A stretch of 64,000 bases of DNA from Moritella dasanensis ArB 0140 (lineage in GTDB: Bacteria > Pseudomonadota > Gammaproteobacteria > Enterobacterales > Moritellaceae). Made by a program: the position numbers and the translations under genes. Location of the stretch: NCBI RefSeq assembly GCF_000276805.1, contig NZ_AKXQ01000015.1, forward strand, positions 1-64,000, written 5' to 3'. Below the pieces are notes generated by a model. That model did not search any database. It saw only the letters and a program-made list of their open reading frames with translations, and was not told the DNA's origin. Of this stretch, positions 1 through 10,137 are shown piece by piece. The stretch's first letter is position 1; the number at the start of each line of letters is the position of its first letter.

Positions 1-22
1 AAGCCAATTGGCTTCCATTTTT
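1..22. terminator. Possible terminator hairpin at the window edge
   Basis: A perfect 14-bp palindrome (AAGCCAATTGGCTT, 1-14) is followed within a few bases by a T-rich stretch on the + strand. It could end a rightward transcript from outside the window, or lie downstream of the leftward gene at 61-426. The stem is cut by the window edge, so the full structure cannot be judged. Confidence 0.3.
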
Positions 23-60
23 CGTTCTACGTCACTGTAATTTTAATGCTTAATAATGGA

Positions 61-426
61 TTAATGAACAATTTGCGAGATAGCAACATTAGCTTGCTTA
101 TCCATCTCTGCTGAACCCAGAATCATGATCAACTCATCATCAGAGTAAGTAGACAAGTCGTTAGCTTGTTCGATAATATCTTCCATAACCCGATTTAATT
201 CGCCGTCATGTACACGGTGCCATTGATAAAAACTAATCAGTAATACTTGTAATACATAGTCTTCATCTAATAACGCTACGTCAATACCACTTTCAAATGC
301 CACAGCTTCCAATGTTTCGATGTCAAAGGAAATACTACCGTCATCATCAAGTTCAAGTCCTAATGAATCAAAACTAATCCCATCAGGGATACTAATTTCG
401 ACTCTAGTTAATGCGGAAATATCCAT
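61..426 (-). CDS. Conserved-looking small acidic protein of unknown function
   Basis: A 121-residue protein rich in Asp and Glu, with no signal peptide, no membrane segment and no motif I recognise; it is probably cytoplasmic. The start is set at the second ATG (protein begins MDISALTRVEIS) because an AGGGA ribosome-binding site lies 8 bases before it. The upstream ATG at 453 has no such site. It follows clpA on the same strand after about 80 bases without a convincing terminator, so it could be a distal member of the clpSA transcript. No function is inferred from that position. Confidence 0.7.
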   Translation of the reverse strand: MDISALTRVEISIPDGISFDSLGLELDDDGSISFDIETLEAVAFESGIDVALLDEDYVLQVLLISFYQWHRVHDGELNRVMEDIIEQANDLSTYSDDELIMILGSAEMDKQANVAISQIVH

Positions 427-509
427 ATTGCATTCCCTTTTTAAGTCAAGCATAGTTACAAAGTAACACTAATTATAAAAAATACAAGCGTATAGAAACA
501 TTCAATTAA

Positions 510-2789
510 TTAAGTTTCTGTTGCTGTCACTTTAACATCAGTATAGGTAAACGTTAACTCATCATCTTTTAGCTGAATGTCAACGGCGCCACCATTAGAC
601 AATTTGCCAAACAAGATTTCATTAGCGAGGTTACGCTTAATTTTATCTTGAATAACACGTGCCATTGGCCTTGCACCCATGGTTTTATCATAACCTTTAT
701 TCGCTAACCATTTACGTGCTTCATTAGACACATTCAAGGCAACTTGTTTATCATCTAATTGTGCTTCTAATTCAACCAAGAATTTATCAACAACCATATG
801 GATAACATCCATATTTAGGTGATTAAACCAAATAATATTATCAAGACGATTACGGAATTCGGGTGCAAACAATTTGTTTACTTCCCCTAACGCATCGCTG
901 TTATTGTCTTGCTCTTTAAAACCAATCGATTGACGAACAGTTTCAGCAGCACCCGCATTGGTCGTCATTACGAGAATGATATTACGGAAGTCAGCTTTAC
1001 GGCCATTGTTATCCGTTAACGTACCGTTATCCATTACTTGCAATAACAAGTTAAATACATCTGGATGCGCTTTTTCGATTTCATCTAATAATACAACAGC
1101 GTGAGGCTGTCTTATAACGGCATCTGTTAACAAACCGCCTTGGTCATAACCAACATAACCAGGAGGCGCACCGATCAGACGAGAGACAGTGTGACGCTCC
1201 ATATACTCAGACATATCAAAACGAATCAGCTCAACACCCATAATTTTGGCTAAACGTTGTGTAACTTCCGTTTTACCAACACCAGTAGGACCAGCAAACA
1301 GGAATGAACCAATTGGTTTTTTCTCAGCACCTAGACCAGAACGTGATAAACGGATCGCATCAGTCAGCACTTCAATCGCAGGGTCTTGACCAAACACAAC
1401 CATTTTCAGATTTCGTTCTAAGTTTTTAAGTACATCACGGTCATTTGATGACACCGATTTTTCAGGAATTCGAGCCATTTTTGCAACAATCGACTCAATT
1501 TCACTAATACCGATCGTTTTTTTACGTTTGCCCACGGGTAATAAACGCTGTTTCGCACCCGCTTCATCCATTACATCAATGGCTTTATCAGGTAATTGAC
1601 GTTCATTAATATACTTTGCAGATAACTCTGTGGCCGCACGTAACGCTTTCGCGGTATAGCGTACATCATGATGTTCTTCGTAACGTGACTTCAACCCTTG
1701 CAGGATCTTCACCGTATCATCTATCGATGGCTCTACAACGTCTACTTTTTGGAAGCGTCGTGCTAATGCACTGTCTTTTTCAAAAATTTGGCTGTATTCC
1801 GAATACGTCGTTGAACCAATACAGCGCAATGTACCATTACTGAGTAGTGGCTTAATTAAGTTTGCAGCATCAAGCTGGCCACCAGACGCGGCACCCGCAC
1901 CAATGATAGTATGGATCTCATCGATAAATAAAATAGCATCATCGTGTTTTTGTAATTGCTTGAGTAACGACTTGAAACGTTTTTCAAAATCACCACGGTA
2001 CTTAGTACCAGCAAGTAGCGCACCAAGATCGAGTGAGAATACCTGGGTATTTTTCATTACATCAGGTACTTCTTCGTTTACAATTCTATAGGCGAGGCCT
2101 TCAGCAATCGCGGTTTTACCCACACCAGCTTCACCCACTAATAATGGATTATTCTTACGGCGACGACATAGGATTTGAATAGTTCGGTTAAGTTCTTCAT
2201 CACGGCCAATAAGCGGGTCAATTCGCCCTTCAACAACCAATTTATTTAGGTTAGATGAAAAGTTTTCAAGTTGTGTTGATTGATCGTCACTATCATTAAC
2301 TGCTTGTTCGGATACATCATTACTGTCTTCTACACCGGGTTCTTCATCGTTTTTACGAATACCGTGTGAAATAAAATTAATAACGTCTAAGCGGCTCATG
2401 CCTGATTTTTTCAAAATATAAGCAGCTTGTGATTCTTGTTCACTAAAGATAGCGACAAGTACATTTGCACCAGTTACTTCATTGTTGCCTGAAGACTGAA
2501 CATGAAACACTGCACGTTGTAATACTCGCTGAAAACCAAGCGTAGGTTGTGTTTCTCTGTCATCGTCTGACTCAGGTAGGATCGGTGTTGTTTGTTCTAA
2601 AAACAGCAATAATTCATCACGAATAGCATCGATATCACCAGAACAGCCTTTAATTGCTTCGCAGGCAGATTTGTTACTTAATAGTGAAACCAGTAGGTGT
2701 TCAACCGTCATAAATTCATGACGATTTTCACGTGCAGTTTTAAACGCTTCATTGAGCGTAATTTCAAGATCTTTGCTTAACATAGGCAT
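510..2789 (-). CDS. clpA: ClpA, ATPase/unfoldase subunit of the ClpAP protease
   Basis: A 759-residue Hsp100 AAA+ unfoldase, the usual ClpA length, which threads substrates into ClpP in the cytoplasm. The N-terminal Clp repeat domain (about 1-145) is followed by an acidic linker. AAA1 has Walker A GEAGVGKTA and Walker B ILFIDEIHT. AAA2 has Walker A GPTGVGKTE and Walker B VVLLDEIEKAH. The ClpP-docking loop reads IGF (in QSIGFKEQ), where E. coli ClpA has IGL; IGF is the form seen in ClpX. The C-terminal D2-small domain is intact. clpS lies 42 bases upstream on the same strand, so the two form the usual clpSA operon, divergent from cspD. Confidence 0.97.
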   Translation of the reverse strand: MPMLSKDLEITLNEAFKTARENRHEFMTVEHLLVSLLSNKSACEAIKGCSGDIDAIRDELLLFLEQTTPILPESDDDRETQPTLGFQRVLQRAVFHVQSSGNNEVTGANVLVAIFSEQESQAAYILKKSGMSRLDVINFISHGIRKNDEEPGVEDSNDVSEQAVNDSDDQSTQLENFSSNLNKLVVEGRIDPLIGRDEELNRTIQILCRRRKNNPLLVGEAGVGKTAIAEGLAYRIVNEEVPDVMKNTQVFSLDLGALLAGTKYRGDFEKRFKSLLKQLQKHDDAILFIDEIHTIIGAGAASGGQLDAANLIKPLLSNGTLRCIGSTTYSEYSQIFEKDSALARRFQKVDVVEPSIDDTVKILQGLKSRYEEHHDVRYTAKALRAATELSAKYINERQLPDKAIDVMDEAGAKQRLLPVGKRKKTIGISEIESIVAKMARIPEKSVSSNDRDVLKNLERNLKMVVFGQDPAIEVLTDAIRLSRSGLGAEKKPIGSFLFAGPTGVGKTEVTQRLAKIMGVELIRFDMSEYMERHTVSRLIGAPPGYVGYDQGGLLTDAVIRQPHAVVLLDEIEKAHPDVFNLLLQVMDNGTLTDNNGRKADFRNIILVMTTNAGAAETVRQSIGFKEQDNNSDALGEVNKLFAPEFRNRLDNIIWFNHLNMDVIHMVVDKFLVELEAQLDDKQVALNVSNEARKWLANKGYDKTMGARPMARVIQDKIKRNLANEILFGKLSNGGAVDIQLKDDELTFTYTDVKVTATET

Positions 2790-2831
2790 CTCCCTATAAC
2801 TACGTGTTGCGTAACATTGTTACCATTACGC

Positions 2832-3146
2832 TTATGCTTGTTCCATGGTACATAATAAGGACTGTTCGTTGTCTTTCGCATATTGCATCACCTGTGATAC
2901 TTTTGTCTCGGCTATCTCAGCCGTAAATACACCACAAACCCCTCTGCCCCGATAATGCACAGTTAACATGATTTGGTTAGCCTTATCTACATCCATAGAA
3001 AAAAACTTTTGTAGTACATCTACAACGAAATCCATTGGAGTATAGTCATCATTATTCAAAAACACTTTGTAAAATGAAGGTGGTTTGAGTTCTATCTCAC
3101 TTTCTATACTTGTTTTGAAATCAATCAGTTCATCTAACTTACTCAT
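2832..3146 (-). CDS. clpS: ClpS, N-end-rule adaptor for ClpAP
   Basis: A 104-residue ClpS adaptor. It binds the ClpA N-domain and delivers substrates carrying destabilising N-terminal residues. The conserved core is visible: [13 protein letters not shown]-type strand-helix (here [15 protein letters not shown]), then the [23 protein letters not shown] region that forms the N-degron pocket. E. coli ClpS is 106 residues, so this is full length. It is the first gene of clpSA and reads away from cspD, with a 265-base shared intergenic region. Confidence 0.96.
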   Translation of the reverse strand: MSKLDELIDFKTSIESEIELKPPSFYKVFLNNDDYTPMDFVVDVLQKFFSMDVDKANQIMLTVHYRGRGVCGVFTAEIAETKVSQVMQYAKDNEQSLLCTMEQA

Positions 3147-3411
3147 AATTATATCTTAGTACCTATCACAGATTTGGGCTAATAAGTTTCAACCTTTCGA
3201 CTAAGTTTACCCCATTTTAGTCATTTTTAGGAATATTAACTTGACTATAATCGCGAATAAACTAAATTTATTAACAAGATGAATAATAAAATTAACATTG
3301 TGGCAACTTTCTACGTTAATCGTTATATACATCTATAACCCCTCAGATTAAAAAGGGGGCGAGACAGTTTAGTAATCAAACAATTTGCAATTACAGAAAG
3401 GATGCAGAAGT

Positions 3412-3633
3412 ATGGCAACCGGTACGGTTAAATGGTTCAACAATGCAAAAGGATTCGGTTTCATTTGCCCTGAATCTGGTGGTGATGATGTGTTCGCACA
3501 TTTTTCGATCATACAGATGGATGGATATCGCACATTAAAAGCGGGACAAATGGTAGATTATGAAATAGATGAAGGGCCGAAAGGTTCTCACGCTATTTCC
3601 ATTTCAACGCATGAGGCAAGCGAAATAGAATAA
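3412..3633 (+). CDS. cspD: CspD-type cold-shock domain protein
   Basis: A 73-residue single cold-shock domain with RNP1 (KGFGFI) and RNP2 (DVFAHF). It begins MATGTVKWFNNAKGFGF and ends with an acidic tail, matching CspD, which binds single-stranded DNA and slows replication in stationary phase. The ATG at 3412 is chosen because GAAAGGA sits 9 bases upstream; an in-frame TTG at 3385 is much less likely. The divergent clpSA neighbour is the arrangement seen in E. coli and Vibrio and supports CspD over other Csp paralogues. Confidence 0.93.
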   Translation: MATGTVKWFNNAKGFGFICPESGGDDVFAHFSIIQMDGYRTLKAGQMVDYEIDEGPKGSHAISISTHEASEIE

Positions 3634-3648
3634 CGTGTCTCTTACCGT

Positions 3649-3677
3649 GATAAAAAGCAGCCTGGCTGCTTTTTATC
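3649..3677 (+). terminator. Rho-independent terminator after cspD
   Basis: A 13-bp perfect stem (arms GATAAAAAGCAGC and GCTGCTTTTTATC) with a 3-base loop. The A- and T-rich arm ends would let it work in both directions. It lies between the convergent cspD and tamB genes. Confidence 0.8.
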
Positions 3678-3697
3678 AAATTTTAAATGATGCTAAA

Positions 3698-6600
3698 TTA
3701 ACGGCTAAATTTATAATACACATCAACCGCGCTATCAACACCACTCATCAACTCGATATAAAGTTTAGGTATGATCTCATATCGCACAATCACTTCACTC
3801 AGTTCTGAGAATATACCGATACCATACCGGATCTGCACACCAGGTAATACATAACCGCTCATTTCAACACGCGTATCACTGCCCTGCCCTTGAGTATCAA
3901 TAGCAAAATCTTTAACACCTAATGTATCACCGACAAAGCCGATAACCCCCTCACCTTGACCGAGACTTGAGCTAATAAGCAATGTCTTAATAACATCATC
4001 CTGGCTGGTTTCATCTTCAGAACCGACATCGCGACCACGTAGCAAGTATGAAATCATACGAGTCTGTTCCATATCTGGTTCTGAAAAGAGAGTAAATGTC
4101 GGTTTTTTAGCAGGACCAATAAGGCGGACCCCGACAATTACGTTATCTTCCGTCAGCTCAGTATTGCGTATCGCTTCAACATTAATGAGTGGATTATCCA
4201 TCGAGCCAGAGAACACAACTTGACCCGTACGAATAGAAAGGTCTTGTCCAAATGAGCGGTAACGGCCATTTTCAAACTCCAGCATACCGTCAGAAGACAA
4301 ATTACCCTCTTCATCGAGTACTATGCTTACCGCACCAGTTATATTAGACTTCAGACCAAATGAATCAATTTTAACATCATCTAACAGATTAATATTAACT
4401 TTAATATCAAGTGGATAGGATTGATTGCCAACCGATTTATCGGCATCAATAATGATGACATCATTAGATACTTGGATCGCACTCTGTGGTAATTGCTCAA
4501 CTTTAATTAACGCATACGGTATAACAATATCACCGGTAATTTTAGCACCAACATCATTCCCTGCAATTTTAATTTTTGGGCTGAAATTTAATTTAACCCC
4601 TTTATTATCATCAAATTCAAAATTATCACCATGAAGAAGCAGTTCATAGCTGAACGAGTCCCCCCAAGAGAGACTACCAACGGCTTTGGCTAGCCCTTTG
4701 CCTGAATTAGCAGTACCGGTAATACTGGCATGCTGACCACTCGACTCAATATTGAATTGAAAACTTTCCAATGTGACCGGTAATTCGTCTCCGGCTAAAT
4801 AGCCATTGTTAACATTAAATTGGCCAATCACTTCTGGTTTATCTAGCGTTCCATCTATGATACCAGCGCCAGACACAACACCATTAAGTACATCGATTTG
4901 ATAAATTAACGGTTCAATGAATGCCAGATCAATATCAACAATATTTATATCACCGCTCAGTTCCCGTGTAGCAAAGACATCATCTATATGGATATCAGCA
5001 GTAACGCCACCTAACTCCCGAGACTTAATATCGGCTTTGACTGATAATCTGGAATCGTCTAAAGCAATGTTCATTGTCAACGATTCAAAATTAGCCGCAT
5101 TACTTTCTTCTTCATTATAAATAAGTGCCGAACCATTGATGATACTCATTTCAGAGTCTAATTTAAATGGAGCGCCTTTACGCCAAGTCACTTGACTCTC
5201 GATATTCAGTAAGCCTTCAATTTCAAGGTTATTCGCCGTTTCTAATTTCAACTTATTAATATCATAGTCATGTAATTGGAATTCTAATTTATCTGCTTGA
5301 TCAAGCTTGCCATCAAAACCTAAACAAAGCGTTGCTTGCTTTTCATTCCAACAATGTTGATCAAGAGAAAGGTAATTGTCTTTACTTGCATATGAAAATT
5401 GTACATTTGGATCGATGATCCAACTACCATAGTCGGTATTAAGCCGTCCTTTAGTCACTTTGCCCTGCCAAGTATCACCCAACCAAGATCCAGCTATCTT
5501 TAATTGTGCGTTGTTTTTATCATCTTCAACATTGAGGCTAATACTATTACGATTGTTCTCTGCTTTATAATCCACGTCGATATTATTAATAACCTGATCG
5601 CCAATGTTTAATTCTTCACCCGAGAATGAGATCAGGCCTTCTGGTCGCTCTGTTAAGCTAATGCGTCCATTTAATTCTGCACGTTTTAATTCATTGTCTT
5701 CTAAAGAGACATTATCCGTAAAAAAGTCGAAGTTTAACCAAGGCTTAGATTTATGACCGATAACAGTAAAATAACCAAAAGCACTGCCTTCACTTCCGAC
5801 GAGATAAGGTGCGAATGATTTTACATCAACTTCACCACCTAGCTTGAATTGCTCGTTAATGATGCCGTCCAATTGAATCGAATCGTCACCACGTAAGAGA
5901 GAGAAATTATTCAAATGCCAATACAAATCTTGGTTTAACGTAAGCTGTCCCTTCAGAGTGAGTGGATAACCTTCAACATCTGCGGCAACATTAATATCAT
6001 GCACATCGACAAGCCAATTATTATTAGATTCTGACTCGAGCTTAAAATCAACGCGTGCATCACCACTTGGTTTTAGCTTTACTGCAGGCCAGTATTTGTC
6101 TAATTGCACGCCACTCGTCGATAGTTTACTGGTAACCGTAATCCCATCAACCCAATCCACCTTAGCTGAAGCGGCCACTTTACCGCCTAAAGTCTTCGCA
6201 TTGATAGTTGAGAGTGAGAGACCGTCAAAATTACCTTTTCCTTTCGCATCAAGATCGAATAACGGGGCATTATCAATATCAAGTAGGCCAGTAATAGCAA
6301 TATCATAGTCGTCTAAATCACCTTGTAACGATAACGAACCGTCAGTCGTTTTTATCGTGGCAGGAGACCGTAATGGCCAACCTAACTGTTGCCAATCTGC
6401 ATCAACAGAAAACGGTAACGCAGGTTTTAACGGCGATAACGACGCATTAATATTGCTATTGATAGGACCTGAGGTTTTAACAGTGAGATTAATTTTATCA
6501 AGGCTACCACCGGCTTGCACATCCACGACTAACTTGCGAAGTAACTCGGGTTGTTTGAATATCGTGTTAATATTTACAAACAAAGGGTAGCCTTGTTGTA

Positions 6601-7495
6601 GAACAATTTGTCCTGTTAAACTGGTATCAGCCTGTGGCATATCAACATTTAGTTTTTCAATGCCAACCTCGCCAGCATCAATAAAACCGATTAACTCGAT
6701 GGAATTAAAATCCAATAATAAGTCATTAACTTGAAGCTTTGATTGTATTAATTTTGCATCGTGTACATCGACACGTAATGGGATAGATACCTGATAAAGT
6801 GAAAATTCATTTAATAGTTCAGAGACGATATCTAACTGTTTATTACTTTCAACGATAGCTTTTCCCGGCTTAATTTCAACAGTAGTATCAACAGTATTAT
6901 CGTCTGTTATTCCCGTCATGACTTGAACAAACACATTGGTGGTACGAAGTGTTGTAACGGTGATATCACGTCCAGATAAATTGACCGCACCTTCGAGTCG
7001 ATCGGCAGTGATGCTAGTATTGGCAATTACCACATTGAGATTATGAATATCGATGCCCTTCGCCCGGATAAATAATGGGATATTAAGTTGCCAATCGTTA
7101 TTACTAATTTGATCATCTAGCGCTGCGATACGGGTTAAAGCATCACCTAAATCTATGCCTAAAAGTACCTGTGGTTGTTTTTTAAGTGCCATCGAATAAC
7201 TAACTGCCGCAGCGTTAATTGAATTAATGCAAACCTCGCCACTGAATAAACAAGATAGGTCGATATCGTAATCTAAATCTGTAATCGCCAGTTGCAGTAA
7301 ATCACCTTGCCAATTAATTTCTTTCCAGCGCGCCTGGCTTAACACCGTGCCCTGCTCTAAAACCAGATGAAGTGGCAAGTCGGTTTTATTCAATTTATTA
7401 ATAATGTATTGGTTACCAGCATGACTACTCAGTAACGCTATAAAGCCACCAAGAATAACGATTAGTAAGGCAATTATGATTTGAAAAAAACGCAT
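3698..7495 (-). CDS. tamB: TamB, inner-membrane-anchored translocation and assembly module subunit
   Basis: A 1265-residue protein, close to E. coli TamB (about 1260). It has one N-terminal signal-anchor (residues 5-25, IIIALLIVILGGFIALLSS), a very long periplasmic beta-rich body of DUF490/AsmA-like repeats, and the C-terminal TamB domain ending in a beta-strand and aromatic residue (VYYKFSR). It works with TamA in outer-membrane protein insertion, and this family is also implicated in moving phospholipid across the periplasm. Its ATG overlaps the tamA stop by one base (TAATG), so translation is coupled. Confidence 0.95.
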   Translation of the reverse strand: MRFFQIIIALLIVILGGFIALLSSHAGNQYIINKLNKTDLPLHLVLEQGTVLSQARWKEINWQGDLLQLAITDLDYDIDLSCLFSGEVCINSINAAAVSYSMALKKQPQVLLGIDLGDALTRIAALDDQISNNDWQLNIPLFIRAKGIDIHNLNVVIANTSITADRLEGAVNLSGRDITVTTLRTTNVFVQVMTGITDDNTVDTTVEIKPGKAIVESNKQLDIVSELLNEFSLYQVSIPLRVDVHDAKLIQSKLQVNDLLLDFNSIELIGFIDAGEVGIEKLNVDMPQADTSLTGQIVLQQGYPLFVNINTIFKQPELLRKLVVDVQAGGSLDKINLTVKTSGPINSNINASLSPLKPALPFSVDADWQQLGWPLRSPATIKTTDGSLSLQGDLDDYDIAITGLLDIDNAPLFDLDAKGKGNFDGLSLSTINAKTLGGKVAASAKVDWVDGITVTSKLSTSGVQLDKYWPAVKLKPSGDARVDFKLESESNNNWLVDVHDINVAADVEGYPLTLKGQLTLNQDLYWHLNNFSLLRGDDSIQLDGIINEQFKLGGEVDVKSFAPYLVGSEGSAFGYFTVIGHKSKPWLNFDFFTDNVSLEDNELKRAELNGRISLTERPEGLISFSGEELNIGDQVINNIDVDYKAENNRNSISLNVEDDKNNAQLKIAGSWLGDTWQGKVTKGRLNTDYGSWIIDPNVQFSYASKDNYLSLDQHCWNEKQATLCLGFDGKLDQADKLEFQLHDYDINKLKLETANNLEIEGLLNIESQVTWRKGAPFKLDSEMSIINGSALIYNEEESNAANFESLTMNIALDDSRLSVKADIKSRELGGVTADIHIDDVFATRELSGDINIVDIDLAFIEPLIYQIDVLNGVVSGAGIIDGTLDKPEVIGQFNVNNGYLAGDELPVTLESFQFNIESSGQHASITGTANSGKGLAKAVGSLSWGDSFSYELLLHGDNFEFDDNKGVKLNFSPKIKIAGNDVGAKITGDIVIPYALIKVEQLPQSAIQVSNDVIIIDADKSVGNQSYPLDIKVNINLLDDVKIDSFGLKSNITGAVSIVLDEEGNLSSDGMLEFENGRYRSFGQDLSIRTGQVVFSGSMDNPLINVEAIRNTELTEDNVIVGVRLIGPAKKPTFTLFSEPDMEQTRMISYLLRGRDVGSEDETSQDDVIKTLLISSSLGQGEGVIGFVGDTLGVKDFAIDTQGQGSDTRVEMSGYVLPGVQIRYGIGIFSELSEVIVRYEIIPKLYIELMSGVDSAVDVYYKFSR

Positions 7496-9279
7496 TACAA
7501 TTCCGGTCCGATGTACAGGTGAAAAGTATACTTAGTATCTGTATCTGAATTAACAGGCACAGCAAAATCAAGTTTAACAGGTCCAATGGGCGTCAACCAG
7601 CGTATGCCGGTACCGATACCGACACTAATAGGTTCGGAGAAATCATTGGTTGAAGTACCGGCATCGGCAAAAAGTCCAATACGCCACTTTTCAGCAAATT
7701 GATAACCGTATTCTAGCGAGCCAACCGTTAAGTAGCGACCACCGATATAGGCATTGGCATCATCCACTGGCGTCACCGTTTCATAATCATAGCCACGAAT
7801 ACTCTGACTACCACCAGCAAAGAAACGCATTGAAGCCGGTACACTTTCAATTTCGTCTACATATATAGCACCAAGATCGACACGGCTAGTGAAGAAATGC
7901 GTTCTATTAATAGAACGTAAATATTTAGTTCTGCTCTGTATTTTGAGCATGTCAGTATCTGCGCCCCAGTATTTACTCGCCGTTTCAAAACTAAACAATT
8001 GTTGATTCCCCCAATAAGGGTCGACACCACCACGTTGTTTGGTTCGCGCAAAGCTTACCCCCGGTAACACCATCACAGTACTATCCGATTGACTGGCTTG
8101 GGTATAATCCTCTTGTTCAAATTTGATAAACCAAGTACGTAACCATTTTGACTCTAGCTCAAACTGACGCTGTAATTGAAACGTAAATAATTTACTGTAG
8201 GTATCTTTATTATCTTTACGTTGAAAACCTAACTGAATTTTCGCGAGATTGGTAATTGGATCTTCAATGGGTATGTCATAGTTTAATGTAAATTCTTGCT
8301 GTATTGTCGAATATTCAATATCCGCAGAAATACTATCTCCACGACTATTTATCCAAGGCTTCTTCCAACCTAACGACCCCCTAAAACCAACATCACTCAA
8401 AAAACCAACACCGACTTCATAGGTATTACTCGGGTGGTTAACCACCGTAATAATTATCGGCACCTTACCGTCTTTCCTGGCATTTAGATCAGGCGCGACA
8501 GACGCAGACTGGAAATAACGACTGTTAAATAATGCTAAACTGTATTCAGCAACCAAATTTGATTCGAATTCTTGCCCAACGTTAAAAGTCGCTAACTCAG
8601 AGATAATTGACGCCGATTTAGTTTGATTAGATAAAACTGATTCACCAAATGTATAACGCGTTTTACTATCAAAGATAAGATCTATGTCTGCTAGGTGTTT
8701 TTTAATACTGACTCGGATTTCACTTTTTTGCCACTTACCATCAAAATAACCACGTGCGAGAGCAAGCTTAGTGATATCCGCTTTCAATTTTTCGTAATCT
8801 TTATGCGATAAATTGGTACCAGAGATAAGCGGCTTAGTGTTAAGTAACTTCACAAATAGGGGGTCATCGCCCGCTTCACCGTTAACCTGAATATTAACGT
8901 GAGCAAGTTTCACTCTTGGACCGAGCTTAATATTGATAAATGCAAGTAATTCATCATCATCCAAGGTCAGGTTAATCGTTATTTCTGGCGTATAAAAACC
9001 AAAGACTTGAATAGATTCGGTAATATTTTTTCGAACCTTTGATTCAAAGAAAGTGTAATTATTACCTTTAGGAACTGCAATTGTGGATAGGTATGAATCG
9101 ATATTATCTTCGATATCACCAGAGACACCTTTAATGTCGAAATCAACACTTGAGACTGCAAACGCAGAAGGAGAGAAAGTTGAAGAACATAAAACAAGAA
9201 AAAATGCGAGTAACGCTGATAATTTCACTAACTGAGACCTTAACTTAGCACAGTTCAAATATAGAATCGTACTTTCCAT
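7495..9279 (-). CDS. tamA: TamA, outer-membrane Omp85-family assembly protein
   Basis: A 594-residue Omp85 protein with three N-terminal POTRA domains (about 45-280) and a 16-strand C-terminal barrel. The barrel holds the Omp85 signature around FAGGSQSIRGYDYE and a C-terminal strand TKYTFHLYIGPEL. The first ATG is followed by a 17-residue polar stretch with no clear ribosome-binding site. A GTG at 9228, with AAGG 9 bases upstream, would give a cleaner signal peptide (VKLSALLAFFLVLCSSTF then SAFA) and may be the true start. It is the first gene of the tamAB operon. Confidence 0.93.
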   Translation of the reverse strand: MESTILYLNCAKLRSQLVKLSALLAFFLVLCSSTFSPSAFAVSSVDFDIKGVSGDIEDNIDSYLSTIAVPKGNNYTFFESKVRKNITESIQVFGFYTPEITINLTLDDDELLAFINIKLGPRVKLAHVNIQVNGEAGDDPLFVKLLNTKPLISGTNLSHKDYEKLKADITKLALARGYFDGKWQKSEIRVSIKKHLADIDLIFDSKTRYTFGESVLSNQTKSASIISELATFNVGQEFESNLVAEYSLALFNSRYFQSASVAPDLNARKDGKVPIIITVVNHPSNTYEVGVGFLSDVGFRGSLGWKKPWINSRGDSISADIEYSTIQQEFTLNYDIPIEDPITNLAKIQLGFQRKDNKDTYSKLFTFQLQRQFELESKWLRTWFIKFEQEDYTQASQSDSTVMVLPGVSFARTKQRGGVDPYWGNQQLFSFETASKYWGADTDMLKIQSRTKYLRSINRTHFFTSRVDLGAIYVDEIESVPASMRFFAGGSQSIRGYDYETVTPVDDANAYIGGRYLTVGSLEYGYQFAEKWRIGLFADAGTSTNDFSEPISVGIGTGIRWLTPIGPVKLDFAVPVNSDTDTKYTFHLYIGPEL

Positions 9280-9327
9280 GCGAAGGAAAATGATGAGTTA
9301 CAGATTAGTCTAATTACCATAAAATAA

Positions 9328-9355
9328 CAATGGTGTAGTATTTACTACACCATTG
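9328..9355 (-). terminator. Hairpin terminator between the nucleoside kinase and tamA
   Basis: A near-perfect inverted repeat with 13-base arms (CAATGGTGTAGTA and its complement) and a minimal loop, followed on the - strand by a T-rich run. It lies 9 bases past the stop of the kinase gene and should separate that transcript from tamAB. Confidence 0.65.
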
Positions 9356-9363
9356 AATTAAAA

Positions 9364-10002
9364 CTAAAGACCTTCGCTAATGATGCGTTTAGCTAATGTT
9401 GCTGGACAACCAAAATCAGTCCAGTCTTCAGTCAATAATACGGTGTCGTACTTACGGCAAATATGCGGTAAGAATGTATCATGACAATCAGAAATTAACT
9501 GCAGGTAATCACGTGGCGTACCTTGTTCCGCATCACGAGCACGTGAAAGCATACGCGTGTATGCAGTTTCAGCTTCACAACGTAGATAGACCACAGCAGA
9601 TACGCGTGGGTAATCTTTCAATTTTGTTTGAATATCATAATAATAATCAAGATCTTTGCCATCCGGGCGGCAAGCTTCTGCTAGATTTGCTTGGCAAAAC
9701 ACAAGATCAGAAAATAATGAACGCTCAATAATGTAATTGAACGTAGGATCTAAGTCTTTACAGATATCCGATCTTTTATTGGTAATGTAGCGTTGAAATT
9801 CAATGCGGCGTGTAGCGTCAACCGTAAACGCTTGTAATAAGCGTTGAAATTCAGGGTCTGAATCAACATCTTCTAAAATTAACTGCCAGTTAGCATTGTC
9901 ATTTTCTGTTAATTCTTTAGCCAGTAAAGGCAATAATGTTGACTTACCAACACCGATGTTACCTTCAATTGCGACTAGTTTAAACGTTTGCTCATTACTC
10001 AT
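9364..10002 (-). CDS. Deoxynucleoside kinase (dNK/dGK family)
   Basis: A 212-residue cytoplasmic kinase of the deoxynucleoside kinase family (PF01712). It is expected to phosphorylate deoxyribonucleosides with ATP for nucleotide salvage. The P-loop GNIGVGKST is at about residues 14-22, and the ERS motif (YIIERSLFSD) supplies the catalytic and substrate-binding residues. The C-terminal LID region is Arg-rich (YTRMLSRARDAEQG). Substrate preference (dA, dG or dC) cannot be read from the sequence. The gene is monocistronic, flanked by a terminator and a divergent helicase gene. Confidence 0.9.
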   Translation of the reverse strand: MSNEQTFKLVAIEGNIGVGKSTLLPLLAKELTENDNANWQLILEDVDSDPEFQRLLQAFTVDATRRIEFQRYITNKRSDICKDLDPTFNYIIERSLFSDLVFCQANLAEACRPDGKDLDYYYDIQTKLKDYPRVSAVVYLRCEAETAYTRMLSRARDAEQGTPRDYLQLISDCHDTFLPHICRKYDTVLLTEDWTDFGCPATLAKRIISEGL

Positions 10003-10137
10003 TATAAAACCTATGATGCTAATATAAGCGCAGGATTATAGCATATTGATTGTGTGTTCCAACCTCAAACTTGTTTAACATCTAAACAATTTATGAGATT
10101 TAACGGTAAAATTTTATCTGTTAACGTAAATCATACA

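Noticed and set aside
3241-3268. Promoter-like TTGACT and TAAATT ahead of cspD
   Set aside because: Spacing is possible, but a second TATAAT overlaps it and the region also serves clpS; I cannot choose.
7857-8051. Small frame inside tamA
   Set aside because: Same strand, other frame, within the barrel region; no start signals or domain.
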